Shown here: in pieces, positions 17,100 to 25,696 of the stretch | Layout: each line of letters starts with the position of its first letter | How positions within the stretch are numbered: the stretch's first letter is position 1 | NCBI GenBank assembly: GCA_035765895.1 | Contig: DASTWL010000039.1 | Location: forward strand, 1 to 64,000 | Reading direction: 5' to 3' | Source: Verrucomicrobiia bacterium | GTDB lineage: Bacteria > Verrucomicrobiota > Verrucomicrobiia > Limisphaerales > DSYF01 | Length of the DNA: 64,000 bases | The notes under the pieces: model-generated | What the model saw: only the letters and a program-made list of their open reading frames with translations | The model's database searches: none | Told to the model about the DNA's origin: nothing | Program-made: the position numbers and the translations under genes

Positions 17100-20000
17100 A
17101 TGTCGCACGCGGACTTCGTTCATCTCCATGTCCACACCGAGTATTCGCTGCTGGACGGCGCCTGCCGGCTCGACCGGCTCATGGAGCGCGCCCACGAACT
17201 GAAGTTTTCCTCGCTCGCCTGCACCGACCACGGCGTGCTCTACGGCGCGATCGATTTCTACCGCGCCGCGCGGGAAAAGGGCATCAAGCCCATCATCGGC
17301 TGCGAAATGTATGTCGCGCCCGGCAGCCGGCTGGAAAAGAAAACCGGCAGCGGCGGCCGTGATGTTTATCATCATCTCGGTCTGCTTGCGAAGGACGAGA
17401 CCGGCTACAAAAACCTCATCCGCCTCGCCACGCTGGCGCACACGGAGGGCTATTACTACAAGCCGCGCATCGACAAGGAACTCCTCGCGCAATACGGCCG
17501 GGGCTTGGTTGCGCTGTCCGGTTGCCTCGCCAGCGAGATTCCCGACCTGATCATGAAGGATCAGTTCGACAAGGCGCGCGCGACCATTGACTGGTTCAAG
17601 CAAACGCTCGGCGCGGAGAATTTTTTCCTCGAACTCCAGAACCACGGCATCGCCGAGCAGGCCAAGGTCAACAAACACCTCATTCCGTGGGCGAAGGAGT
17701 TCGGCCTCAAGCTCGTCGCGACGAACGACGTGCACTATGTCGAAAAGGAACACTGGAAGGCGCACGACTGTCTCATCTGCATCGGCACACAGGCGCAATT
17801 GAGCGACACGAAGCGCATGCGTTACGCGCAGGAGCAATTTTACCTGCGCTCGGCCGAGGAGATGAAGGCGCGCTTTGCCGAAGTGCCCGAGGCAGTGAAG
17901 AACACACTCGAAGTCGCCGACATGTGCAACCTCGAGATCAAGTTCGGGGAGCTGCATTATCCGGTGTTCGAGCCGCCCGCCGGCAAAACACGCGATGGTT
18001 ACTTGCGCGAACTGCTCGCCGACGGTTTGGAGCGGCGCTACACGCTCAAGACGCACGTGGACGGAAAAGATTTCGTGGTGGACGGCATCACGGACCCAAA
18101 GCGCCTGCCGACGTATGTTGTTAGCCGGCCCCCCACCCCGTCCGATGGGGAGAGGGTGGCCGATGGGCCGGGTGCAGGGAAACCAGATGCGCCACTGCAC
18201 GCGCACCCTGAAGTCGCCGTGGCCATCAAGACTGTGCTCGACCGCCTGCAACTGGAAATGGGCGTGATCGAAAAGACCGGGTTCATCAGCTACTTCCTCA
18301 TCGTCGGTGATTTCGTGCGCAAGGGCCGTGACATGGGCGTGGCGTGCGTGGCGCGCGGTTCCGCCGCCGGCTCCATCGTCACCTATCTGCTCGACATCGC
18401 GAACGTGGACCCGATCCGCTACGCGTTGCTGTTCGAGCGCTTCCTGAATCCCGAACGTGTCAATCCGCCCGACATTGACATTGATTTCGCCGACGACCGG
18501 CGCGCGGACGTCATCGAATACGTGCGCCAGAAATACGGCCGCGATTCCGTCGCGCAGATCATCACGTTCGGCACGATGGGCGCGAAGTCCGTCATCCGCG
18601 ACGTTGGCCGCGTCATGGGCCTGACCTACGGCGAGTGTGACCGGCTGGCGAAGATGGTGCCCGCCGACTTGAAGATGACGCTCGAAAAGGCGCTCAAACA
18701 ATCGCCCGAATTCAAGCAGGCTTACGAAACCGAGGAAGTGACGCGCGAACTCATCGACACCGCGCTCGTGCTCGAAGACCTCGCACGCAACGCGGGCGTG
18801 CACGCGGCCGGCGTCGTGATCGGGCCCGAGCCGCTCATCAATTTGCTCCCGCTCAAGCAGGACGAGGATGGCACCATCGTCACCCAATACGCCATGGGCC
18901 CCGTCGGCGACCTCGGCCTGTTGAAGATGGATTTCCTCGGGCTGAAGACGCTTACGGTCATCCGCAACACCTGCGAGATGGTGAAGAAAACCAAGGGCGT
19001 CACGCTCGACATGGACACCTTGCCGCTCGACGACCAGAAGACCTACGACCTGCTGAACCGGGCGGAGACGCTGGGGGTGTTCCAGTTGGAATCCGGCGGC
19101 ATGCGCGACCTTTGCAAAAAGTTCCAGATCACCTCCGTCGAACACATCACCGCGCTCGTGGCGCTGTATCGGCCGGGCCCGATGGACCTCATTCCGGAAT
19201 TCATCAAGCGCCGCCACGGCGAGGTGAAGGTCGAATACGAGCATCCGTTGCTGGAAAGCATTTCCAAGGAGACCTATGGCATCCTGATTTATCAGGAGCA
19301 GGTGATGCAGGCAGCGCAGGTGCTGGCAGGCTACTCGCTCGGCGGCGCGGATTTGCTGCGGCGCGCTATGGGCAAGAAGAAGAAGGAGGAGATGGACAAG
19401 CAGCGCGGCACGTTCGTGAAGGGCTGCAAGGAGGTGAACAAGATTCCCGAGGCCAAGGCGAACCAGATCTTCGACCTGCTGGAAAAGTTTGCGGGTTACG
19501 GCTTCAACAAATCGCACGCCGCCGCGTATGCCATCGTTGCGTATCAAACCGCGTATCTGAAGGCGAACTACCCGGGCGAGTTCCTGAGCGCGATGATGAC
19601 GAACGACATGGGCGACACCGCGAAGCTCAGTCAATACATCGCCGAGGCGCGCACGATGGGCATCGAAGTGCTGCCGCCGGACGTGAACGAGAGCCAGATG
19701 CATTTCGGTCCGGCGCCGGGGAGCGCGGCTATCCCACCCACAGCACCTTCAACCGCAACCAAAGCATCGGGAAAATCCGAAAGTCACCCGACCGGCGGGG
19801 CTGCTGCGGCTGGGGACAGCCGCGCTCCGGGAATGGCCATTCGCTTCGGTCTCGTGGCTGTGAAGGGCATCGGTGAAATCGCCGTGGAATCCCTCATCAA
19901 GGCGCGCACGGAAGCGGGTCCGTTCAAGTCGCTCGGCGATTTGTGCGAACGCGTGGACGGACGCACGGTGAACCGCAAGGCGTTGGAAGCGCTCATCAAG

Positions 20001-20891
20001 TCCGGTGCGTGCGACTGCTTCGGCGAAACCCGCGCCACGCTGTTCGCGAGCATTGACATGGCGTTGACCCGCGCGGCAGGAATCATCGCCGACCGCCAAC
20101 GTGGACAGGCCTCGATGTTCGACATGCTGGAGGACGCCGGGAGCAAACCGGAACTCCAACTCATCAAGCTCGACGAATGGCCGCAGCACGAATTGCTCGC
20201 GGCAGAGAAGGAATTGCTCGGCTTCTACGTCACGGGCCATCCGCTGTCGCCGCTCGCACCGATTCTGGAAAAATATTCGCTGCATACGACCGTGGGACTC
20301 GCGGGCCTGCCGAACCGCTCGATGACGCGCATCGGCGGCATGGTGGGCGCGGTGCAAAGCGGCTTCTCGAAGAAAACCAACAAGCCCTACGCGCTGGTGA
20401 CGCTGGAGGATCTCGAGGGCTCCGTGCAGTTCCTCTGCATGAACGAGAACTACGACAAATACCGCGAGCTGCTCGTGCAGAACAAGGCGTTGCTCGTCAT
20501 CGGCGAGGTGAACACCACCGAGGACAAGCCGAAGATTTTCCCGCAGGAAATCCTGCCGTTGGAAGACGCGCCGAAGAAGTTCACCAAACAGGTCCACTTC
20601 CGGCTCCAGATGGCGCACCTAGCACCCGTGCACATGGAGCAACTCAAGGAACTGGTGGCCGCACATCCGGGCAAATGCCCGCTGTTGCTGTGCTTCATGC
20701 GCCCAACCGGCGGCGTCATCTTCGTGGATACGAACGAGCGTTACTCAGTGACGCCGTCGCTCGCTCTCCAGCAAGCCGCTGACGCCCTGCTCGGCGAGGA
20801 CACCTATTACGCCAAGGTGGACACCAGCCTGCCCGAACGGCAGCGCCGCGTGTGGGAGCGCAAGCCGGCCAACGGTGGCGAGAACGAATGA
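17100..20891 (+). CDS. dnaE: DNA polymerase III alpha subunit with two repeat-encoded insertions
   Basis: 1263 residues from ATG 17100. An in-frame TTG at 17091 is less likely. The PHP domain begins at once (FVHLHVHTEYSLLDG, CTDHGVLYGAIDFYR); the polymerase core has ARGSAAGSIVTYLLDI and the catalytic aspartates in NPPDIDIDFADDRR; GYGFNKSHAAAYA and the helix-hairpin-helix region follow; and the C-terminal OB fold is RSMTRIGGMVGAVQSGFSKKTNKPYALVTLEDLEGSVQFL. It is the replicative polymerase. Two low-complexity inserts interrupt conserved sequence: residues ~339-378 (Pro/Gly-rich, before LQLEMGVIEKTGFISYFLIV) and ~872-912 (Ala/Ser/Thr-rich, before MAIRFGLVAVKGIG). Both coincide with palindromic DNA repeats found elsewhere in the window, and the reading frame is kept. 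Confidence 0.97.
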   Translation: MSHADFVHLHVHTEYSLLDGACRLDRLMERAHELKFSSLACTDHGVLYGAIDFYRAAREKGIKPIIGCEMYVAPGSRLEKKTGSGGRDVYHHLGLLAKDETGYKNLIRLATLAHTEGYYYKPRIDKELLAQYGRGLVALSGCLASEIPDLIMKDQFDKARATIDWFKQTLGAENFFLELQNHGIAEQAKVNKHLIPWAKEFGLKLVATNDVHYVEKEHWKAHDCLICIGTQAQLSDTKRMRYAQEQFYLRSAEEMKARFAEVPEAVKNTLEVADMCNLEIKFGELHYPVFEPPAGKTRDGYLRELLADGLERRYTLKTHVDGKDFVVDGITDPKRLPTYVVSRPPTPSDGERVADGPGAGKPDAPLHAHPEVAVAIKTVLDRLQLEMGVIEKTGFISYFLIVGDFVRKGRDMGVACVARGSAAGSIVTYLLDIANVDPIRYALLFERFLNPERVNPPDIDIDFADDRRADVIEYVRQKYGRDSVAQIITFGTMGAKSVIRDVGRVMGLTYGECDRLAKMVPADLKMTLEKALKQSPEFKQAYETEEVTRELIDTALVLEDLARNAGVHAAGVVIGPEPLINLLPLKQDEDGTIVTQYAMGPVGDLGLLKMDFLGLKTLTVIRNTCEMVKKTKGVTLDMDTLPLDDQKTYDLLNRAETLGVFQLESGGMRDLCKKFQITSVEHITALVALYRPGPMDLIPEFIKRRHGEVKVEYEHPLLESISKETYGILIYQEQVMQAAQVLAGYSLGGADLLRRAMGKKKKEEMDKQRGTFVKGCKEVNKIPEAKANQIFDLLEKFAGYGFNKSHAAAYAIVAYQTAYLKANYPGEFLSAMMTNDMGDTAKLSQYIAEARTMGIEVLPPDVNESQMHFGPAPGSAAIPPTAPSTATKASGKSESHPTGGAAAAGDSRAPGMAIRFGLVAVKGIGEIAVESLIKARTEAGPFKSLGDLCERVDGRTVNRKALEALIKSGACDCFGETRATLFASIDMALTRAAGIIADRQRGQASMFDMLEDAGSKPELQLIKLDEWPQHELLAAEKELLGFYVTGHPLSPLAPILEKYSLHTTVGLAGLPNRSMTRIGGMVGAVQSGFSKKTNKPYALVTLEDLEGSVQFLCMNENYDKYRELLVQNKALLVIGEVNTTEDKPKIFPQEILPLEDAPKKFTKQVHFRLQMAHLAPVHMEQLKELVAAHPGKCPLLLCFMRPTGGVIFVDTNERYSVTPSLALQQAADALLGEDTYYAKVDTSLPERQRRVWERKPANGGENE
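18130..18180. repeat. Diverged copy of the 8.5-kb palindromic repeat, inside dnaE
   Basis: Bases 18144-18160 (GATGGGGAGAGGGTGGC) are identical to 8518-8534 in the Rsm22-like gene, and GCCGGGTG follows at similar distance in both. The left arm is degraded (CCCCCCACCCCGTCC). The repeat lies in frame in dnaE and encodes the Pro/Gly-rich insert. Confidence 0.75.
19720..19828. repeat. 109-bp inverted-repeat element inside dnaE
   Basis: Perfect 11-bp terminal inverted repeats GGAGCGCGGCT (19720-19730) and AGCCGCGCTCC (19818-19828) bound the insert, which encodes dnaE residues ~874-910. The right end (19802-19829) also contains a subterminal palindrome (GCGGCTGGGGACAGCCGC) and matches 21213-21239 downstream of dnaE with two differences. 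Confidence 0.8.
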
Positions 20892-20929
20892 GCATTTGCC
20901 CGGACCGCACTTTGCGGTGACTTTGCAGC

Positions 20930-21127
20930 ATGACGACGCCCGTTCAAACCGACGACAGCGCGTTCCGGCCCGTGGATGATGCCGTGTGCGACCAGTGCGG
21001 ACGGTTTGGCGCCTTGCGGGTCAACGAGCGCTGGCTCTGCGAGGATTGTTATTCCGTGTGCGGTTCGTGCTGCGCGGAGTTCGAGGGCAAGCCAAAGAAA
21101 GATGCCGACGTCGCCCAACCCAATTAG
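20930..21127 (+). CDS. Small zinc-ribbon-like protein
   Basis: 65 residues, 38 bp after dnaE. It contains CDQCG (residues ~20-24), LCEDC (~37-41) and VCGSCC (~44-49), so seven cysteines in a 30-residue core, as expected for a zinc ribbon or treble-clef fold. The tail is charged (EGKPKKDAD). No family name is certain. Position suggests co-transcription with dnaE, though the gap is long enough for a separate start. No signal peptide. Confidence 0.6.
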   Translation: MTTPVQTDDSAFRPVDDAVCDQCGRFGALRVNERWLCEDCYSVCGSCCAEFEGKPKKDADVAQPN

Positions 21128-21129
21128 GG

Positions 21130-21240
21130 CGGCGCGCGGCTGTCCTCAGCCGCAGCGGGGGCAGGCACCAAGGCGGTCCAAATTTTCGAGGACTCGTGCG
21201 GGCCAGCGGGCGTGCTGCGGCTGGGACAGCCGCACTCCGA
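21130..21240. repeat. Intergenic copy of the inverted-repeat element found in dnaE
   Basis: Opposed copies of the GCTGCGGCTG-type palindrome end at 21132-21156 (reverse) and 21213-21239 (forward), making an element of about 110 bp, the same size as the insert in dnaE. It starts only 3 bp after the stop of the small zinc-ribbon gene. Confidence 0.75.
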
Positions 21241-21430
21241 TTCATGGAACCGGGGTAAACCAGCGCACCTTGGCCACCGAAATTTTGGAAGTGGCGTAGC
21301 GTCGAAAGCATTTGAAACCGGACCCGTTGGGGCGGCGGCATCTGATCAGACCTCCCTGCGCGCACAAGCCAAGCCGGCCAGGGGCCGGCGCACCCATGCA
21401 AGAGCGGCAGCCGCGCGAACCGGGAGCGGG
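21241..21430. other. Non-coding remainder of the 356-bp gap between the zinc-ribbon gene and pal
   Basis: The gap 21128-21483 holds the repeat at 21130-21240 and the pal terminator at 21432-21466. Between them I see no gene, RNA or promoter that I can support; open frames here are short and without recognisable sequence. Confidence 0.6.
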
Positions 21431-21431
21431 C

Positions 21432-21466
21432 AAAAAAACAGCGCGCTTCCGGGCGGAAGCGCGCTG
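21432..21466 (-). terminator. Intrinsic terminator of the tol-pal operon
   Basis: On the minus strand a perfect 12-bp stem (21439-21450 with 21455-21466) around a 4-nt loop is followed by seven Us (A-run at 21432-21438). It lies 18 bp after the pal stop. Confidence 0.9.
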
Positions 21467-21483
21467 CAAAGGAAAGGCGAAAC

Positions 21484-22086
21484 TTACTTGGGCGTGCAGG
21501 CGACGAACACGCCGCGCCGGTTCTTGCTCCACGCCGCTTCGTTGTGACCCTGAACCGCCGGCCGATCCTCACCGTAGCTGATGGTGCGGATGCGTTCCGG
21601 ACTGATGCCGGCCTTGACCAGGTCTTCACGCAGCGAAAGGGCGCGGCGCTCACCCAGCGAGCGGTTGTATTCCTCGGTGCCACGTTCGTCGCAGTGACCT
21701 TCGATGAGCAGATAGAGCGACGGGGTGCTTTGGAGCGCTGAAGCCACTGCGCTCACCTTGCTTTCCTCGCCCGAGCGGACCGCCGAGCTGTCAAAGGCAA
21801 AATAAACCGTGTCAGCCTCAAATATGGTGCGATCCTGGTTCATGTCCTCCGGGTTCCAAGTCGCGCTCGTCGGAATCTCCCCATTGTTTCCCGTCGTGCT
21901 GCTGACATCCGAGCCGTTGGGCTTGAGGCCGGTGGTGTTATCGACAACCGGCCCTTCGTTGCCGGGCAGGCCGGTGCGTTGACCCGGGAGCGGTGTCACC
22001 TGGCCCGGGTGTTTTTTGCACCCGGTGGCGGCAACGGTCATGGCCAGTGCGAGCACCAGCAGGGCGGACAATTTAATGAGCTTCAT
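21484..22086 (-). CDS. pal: Peptidoglycan-associated lipoprotein Pal
   Basis: 200 residues from ATG 22086. A lipoprotein signal (MKLIKLSALLVLALAMTVAATGC) puts the lipidated cysteine at residue 23. A Gly/Pro/Asn-rich linker leads to an OmpA-like peptidoglycan-binding domain: VYFAFDSSAVRSGEE, LLIEGHCDERGTEEYNRSLGERRA, ISYGEDRP and SKNRRGVF. Pal anchors the outer membrane to peptidoglycan and works with TolB and the TolQRA motor during constriction. Last gene of the tol operon, followed by a strong terminator. The length slightly exceeds E. coli Pal because of the linker. Confidence 0.92.
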   Translation of the reverse strand: MKLIKLSALLVLALAMTVAATGCKKHPGQVTPLPGQRTGLPGNEGPVVDNTTGLKPNGSDVSSTTGNNGEIPTSATWNPEDMNQDRTIFEADTVYFAFDSSAVRSGEESKVSAVASALQSTPSLYLLIEGHCDERGTEEYNRSLGERRALSLREDLVKAGISPERIRTISYGEDRPAVQGHNEAAWSKNRRGVFVACTPK

Positions 22087-22115
22087 GGTATCAGACTTTC
22101 CTTTGGGCAGGGCCG

Positions 22116-23285
22116 TTATTTGGCCCAACTGGGTTGTGAGTTGTTGCCCGAAATTCGGGCGGCATCCTTGACTTGTTTCGTAGGCACGTCAAGCAAAGAC
22201 AGGTGGCGCGCACCGCCGCCGCGCCGGGCGAAGACCACCGTGCGCGAGTTGGGCGCCCAGGACGGATCCTCGCCCGAAACGAGCACCGTCGTCTGCCCGC
22301 CTTCGGCGGGGACCACGCAGATCTGGAAGTCACCCATTTGCGAGGTAAAGACGATCCACTTGCCGTCCGGCGACCAGTCCGGTTCGCTCGGACTGGAGAC
22401 CCCGCGGGTGATGATGCGCTCGGGCGAGCCGCCGTCGGCCGAAATCTTGTAGAGCCCGCGAATGCCATTGTGCTTGGAGGCGTAGCAAATCCACCGGCCG
22501 TCCGGCGACCAGCACGGCGAGGACTCGTCCTCCCGGGTGTGCGTCAACTGCTTCAGCCCGCTGCCGTCGAGATTGCAGACATAAACGTCTGGACTGCCGC
22601 TTTTGCTGAGGATCATCGCGACGCGGCGGCCGTCGGGCGACACGGCAGCGGCCGTGTTCAAGCCGGAGTAGCGCGCAATGGTGGCGCGGGTGCCGGTGAG
22701 CAGGTCGTGCCGGAAGATGTCGGGATTGCCGAGCCGGTAGCTCGTATAGCACAGTTCCAGCTTGCCCGGAACCCACGTGGGCGCGGCGACGATGCTGTTG
22801 TCGCGCGTAACCTGCTGGGCGTTGTGGCCGTCGAAGTCGGCCATATAAATCTCGCTGTCTGCGCCGGTGTCCACCTTGAAGGCGATCTTGGTCAGCGCGA
22901 TGCCCTTGCTGCCGCTCAGGGCGAAGGCGAGGTCGTCGGCCAGCGCGTGGGCCTGTCGCCGCAGCGTGCCGCCGGTGTAGGCCTTGTTGAGGAGCACCTG
23001 CTTGTTGAAGCGGTCGGTCGCCGTGCCCTGGACGTTCGGACTGGCGGTGCCGGAAATCAGATACTGCGCCTGATCCGCCGCCACGTTGATGAAGCCCATC
23101 ACGTAGAGGTCGAAATTCAACACCGAACTGACTTCGCTGTTGAAGCCGGCGATGTTGATCTTGATCGGCGGCGTGGTGCCCGGCGCCTTGAACCCGCCCG
23201 GGTGAATGACCACGGCATCCTGAGCCCGGCCAACCGCGCCAGCCACGGCCAGGGTTACAAACAGTGCGAGAAGTTTTTTCATCAT
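22116..23285 (-). CDS. tolB: Tol-Pal system beta-propeller protein TolB
   Basis: 389 residues from ATG 23285 (a TTG upstream at 23294 is unlikely). Signal peptide MMKKLLALFVTLAVAGAVGRAQ, then the TolB N-terminal domain and a six-bladed propeller with repeated SPDGR/WSPDGKWI motifs (AAVSPDGRRVAMILSKSG, CWSPDGRWICYASKHNG, DWSPDGKWIVFTSQMG). The periplasmic propeller binds Pal. It sits 29 bp upstream of pal and 11 bp after the TolA-like gene. The order matches the classical operon. Confidence 0.92.
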   Translation of the reverse strand: MMKKLLALFVTLAVAGAVGRAQDAVVIHPGGFKAPGTTPPIKINIAGFNSEVSSVLNFDLYVMGFINVAADQAQYLISGTASPNVQGTATDRFNKQVLLNKAYTGGTLRRQAHALADDLAFALSGSKGIALTKIAFKVDTGADSEIYMADFDGHNAQQVTRDNSIVAAPTWVPGKLELCYTSYRLGNPDIFRHDLLTGTRATIARYSGLNTAAAVSPDGRRVAMILSKSGSPDVYVCNLDGSGLKQLTHTREDESSPCWSPDGRWICYASKHNGIRGLYKISADGGSPERIITRGVSSPSEPDWSPDGKWIVFTSQMGDFQICVVPAEGGQTTVLVSGEDPSWAPNSRTVVFARRGGGARHLSLLDVPTKQVKDAARISGNNSQPSWAK

Positions 23286-23296
23286 AGATTTCAAAT

Positions 23297-24202
23297 TTAT
23301 CCCATCATGGCCCGGGCTCGGGGATCGAATTCGAGCCAGAAGGTCTTTTGCGTGTCCTTGACGTTGTCCGGAAACGGCGCGACGTAGGAAACCTTGTCCA
23401 GCGCCTGTCGCACCGACTCGTTCAGATCGGAATTGCCGGACGCGCGTTCAATACGCGACGAGATGACCGTGCCGTCACGCCGGAGCGTGATGACCGCCAC
23501 CACTTTGACATTCAGTTTGGCCACGTCCGCCGGCACCAGCCACGCCCGCATGTAGGCGCTGATCAAGGCCTGATTGAAACCGGCGTAAGGGATGCCGCCG
23601 CCACCGGGACCGGGCAAATCGCTGATCTGCACGCTCCCAGAGGCTCCTTCACGAATGCTGCTGATCGCATTGTCCAACGTGCGGCTCAACCGCTCAGCCG
23701 CGGCGCGTTCTTGGGCGCGTTCCTGAGCACGTTGGGCGGCCGCCTCAGCGGCTGACGTCGAGCTGTCCGACTTGCGAACCACTGGTTTCAAATTCACCAC
23801 CGGCTTGTGGCGCTTGGGCGTGGCTTCCAACGAATCCGGATCGGGTTTGTCGTTGCGCGGTTCCGCCTTCGGTTCCGGCCTGGCTTCCGGCACCGGCTTG
23901 GGTTTTACGGGGGCCGGATCGGGCCGACGCTCCGGCTGCGGCTCAGGTTTTGCGGGCTGCGGCTGTGGCCGTGCTTCCGGACGGGCTTGAGCGGCCGGCG
24001 GCGGAATCACCTGCGCCACATTGGGATTACCGCCGCCGGTAATATCCTGTTGCAGCGTCTTGAACGGAATAAAATCAATGACCTGCTTGGTCTCCACGGT
24101 TTCGTTGGAGCGCAGGAAAGCCGGCCCCACCAGCAACACGAGCACCAGCGTGCCGTGCAGGAGGCCGGATGCGAGGACGCATTTTTTGGCGAGGCGATCC
24201 AT
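23297..24202 (-). CDS. TolA/TonB-like periplasm-spanning energy transducer
   Basis: 301 residues. One N-terminal transmembrane helix (LASGLLHGTLVLVLLVGPAFL), a long Pro/Arg/Lys/Glu-rich middle (residues ~55-125, many PEP/PKP steps) that would extend across the periplasm, a short Ala/Arg/Glu helix (AAAQRAQERAQERAAAERL), and a C-terminal TonB/TolA fold (VVAVITLRRDGTVISSRIERASGNSDLNESVRQAL). Location between tolR and tolB argues for TolA function, while the Pro-rich spacer is more TonB-like than the all-helical E. coli TolA. Its start overlaps the tolR stop by 1 nt. Confidence 0.85.
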   Translation of the reverse strand: MDRLAKKCVLASGLLHGTLVLVLLVGPAFLRSNETVETKQVIDFIPFKTLQQDITGGGNPNVAQVIPPPAAQARPEARPQPQPAKPEPQPERRPDPAPVKPKPVPEARPEPKAEPRNDKPDPDSLEATPKRHKPVVNLKPVVRKSDSSTSAAEAAAQRAQERAQERAAAERLSRTLDNAISSIREGASGSVQISDLPGPGGGGIPYAGFNQALISAYMRAWLVPADVAKLNVKVVAVITLRRDGTVISSRIERASGNSDLNESVRQALDKVSYVAPFPDNVKDTQKTFWLEFDPRARAMMG

Positions 24203-24621
24203 CAGCGGCGGCCCTCCGGTTCGGTGCGCAACGAGAAGCGCGTGATGCCGTTGCGCTGACAGCGGTCAATGACCGCATACAAATCCTTGTTGCGGCCGTT
24301 TTCATCCGCGCGGATGTAAACAACGGTGTTGGGGTTCACCTTCGAGTAATACACCAGCCATTTCTCCATCAGATCGAGGTTCATCGGCCGGCGGTCCAGC
24401 ATGAGGGCGCCGTTGGGCGCAATTTCGACGGTCCGAATATCGTTCGGGGTGATGGGCTTGCTCGGCGTGCCACCCTTGGCCAGTTTGAGATCCAACCCCT
24501 GCTCCAGCAACGGCGTGGTGATGACGAAGATGATCAACAACACGAACGCCAGGTCGAGCAGCGGCGTGATGTTGATTTCGTTCAACGTCACCAGATGACT
24601 GCGTTGGGAGAAGCGGCGCAT
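24202..24621 (-). CDS. tolR: TolR/ExbD-family motor protein
   Basis: 139 residues from ATG 24621. A single helix carries the proton-path aspartate (EINITPLLDLAFVLLIIFVIT, Asp near residue 22), followed by a periplasmic domain ending in ITRFSLRTEPEGRR. With TolQ it forms the proton-driven motor that energises the TolA-like protein. The 93-bp gap after tolQ contains no visible terminator, and the downstream gene overlaps by 1 nt, so the five tol genes form one operon. Confidence 0.9.
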   Translation of the reverse strand: MRRFSQRSHLVTLNEINITPLLDLAFVLLIIFVITTPLLEQGLDLKLAKGGTPSKPITPNDIRTVEIAPNGALMLDRRPMNLDLMEKWLVYYSKVNPNTVVYIRADENGRNKDLYAVIDRCQRNGITRFSLRTEPEGRR

Positions 24622-24714
24622 GACTAAAATGCGGAGCGCGGCACGCGAAGGGCGGCATGAACGGCCGCCCACCCGAGCAGGGCGCGCCGCACACCGGACA
24701 CCTGGCGCCGGGCA

Positions 24715-25443
24715 TTACTCATCGGCCAGATACTCCGTTTCCATCTTGGAGATGAGTTCCTGCGCAAAGTTGTCCAGTTCGACCGTCAGGACGCGCAGGT
24801 TGTGAACGAGATAGTTATAGGCAAACATCGAGGGAATGGCGACGAGCAGGCCGGCCACGGTCGTGACCAGCGCCGCCGAAACGCCCGGTGCCATGGCCGT
24901 AAGCGTGGCGCTGCCGGACTGCGCAATGCCCGCGAAGGTGCTCATGACGCCCCACACCGTGCCGAGCAGACCGAGGAACGGCCCGCCGCTGACGGCAATG
25001 GCGAGGAGGATCAGGCCGGATTCGAGCTTGAGGGATTCCTGCGCCACGGCGTTTTCGAGCGAGCGCTTTACGTGCTCCGCGCTCTTGAGGGAAACGGCGG
25101 TTTTGCGGGCTTCAGGGGCGCCGCTGCGCAACCGGGCATCCAGTTCGCGGCTGCCCGACTGATAAACCACAAACAACGGGCAGGCATCGACTTGCAGCCG
25201 GCGGTCAAACAAATCCAGCACGTGCGGCTGGTTGCGAAATTCGTTGGTGAACAGGTTGTTGAGCCGTTTGGCGCGGCGCATTTGGATGGCTTTGCGGATC
25301 ATCACCGACCACGCCATCACCGAGAAGATGGCGAGGCAGACAATGATGGCCTTGGCCTCGGGGCGGGCCTGGTCCCAAACATAGACCAGCTCCAGCTGTC
25401 CGGACCCGCTGCCAGCGGCAGCAAAAAAGAATAGCGCGTTCAT
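24715..25443 (-). CDS. tolQ: TolQ/ExbB-family motor protein
   Basis: 242 residues from ATG 25443; further upstream codons are not hydrophobic or conserved. Three membrane helices: residues ~25-47 (AKAIIVCLAIFSVMAWSVMI), a central pair with LILLAIAVSGGPFLGLLGTVWGVMSTFAGIA and GVSAALVTTVAGLLVAIPSMFAYNYL, which is the MotA/TolQ/ExbB signature. First gene of tolQ-tolR-tolA-tolB-pal on the minus strand. The 253-bp divergent gap to the GH105 gene should contain the operon promoter, but I could not single out convincing boxes. Confidence 0.92.
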   Translation of the reverse strand: MNALFFFAAAGSGSGQLELVYVWDQARPEAKAIIVCLAIFSVMAWSVMIRKAIQMRRAKRLNNLFTNEFRNQPHVLDLFDRRLQVDACPLFVVYQSGSRELDARLRSGAPEARKTAVSLKSAEHVKRSLENAVAQESLKLESGLILLAIAVSGGPFLGLLGTVWGVMSTFAGIAQSGSATLTAMAPGVSAALVTTVAGLLVAIPSMFAYNYLVHNLRVLTVELDNFAQELISKMETEYLADE

Positions 25444-25696
25444 TCCATGCAAAAGGGATACACCTACAGCTTGGTCGTGAGGAAGGAAGCGCCCAGGCGG
25501 TTTCGGCAAAAATAACTATCGGCCACCCCAAAAATAATCCCGGGACTTTCTATGCCTCATTCCCGGAAATTGCCAAGCAATTTCTGGCGGAAAATTATTC
25601 ACCGGAACGCGCCGTGTCGAGGATCGCGTGAACACAATCGTCCGGCTGGCAAAAATCCCATTGATCCCCGCCCGCTCGCCCGGCATCGTCCGCCGG

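Noticed and set aside
17016-19703. 895-residue open frame antisense to dnaE
   Set aside because: Long antisense frames are expected in high-GC coding DNA; it has no recognisable domain and lies opposite a certain dnaE.
8492-21240. CRISPR array
   Set aside because: The repeats are dispersed, palindromic and within genes; there is no regular repeat-spacer pattern and no cas gene.
21241-21430. Possible small gene or RNA in the gap before pal
   Set aside because: Open frames are short, lack ribosome-binding sites and overlap a repeat and the pal terminator.
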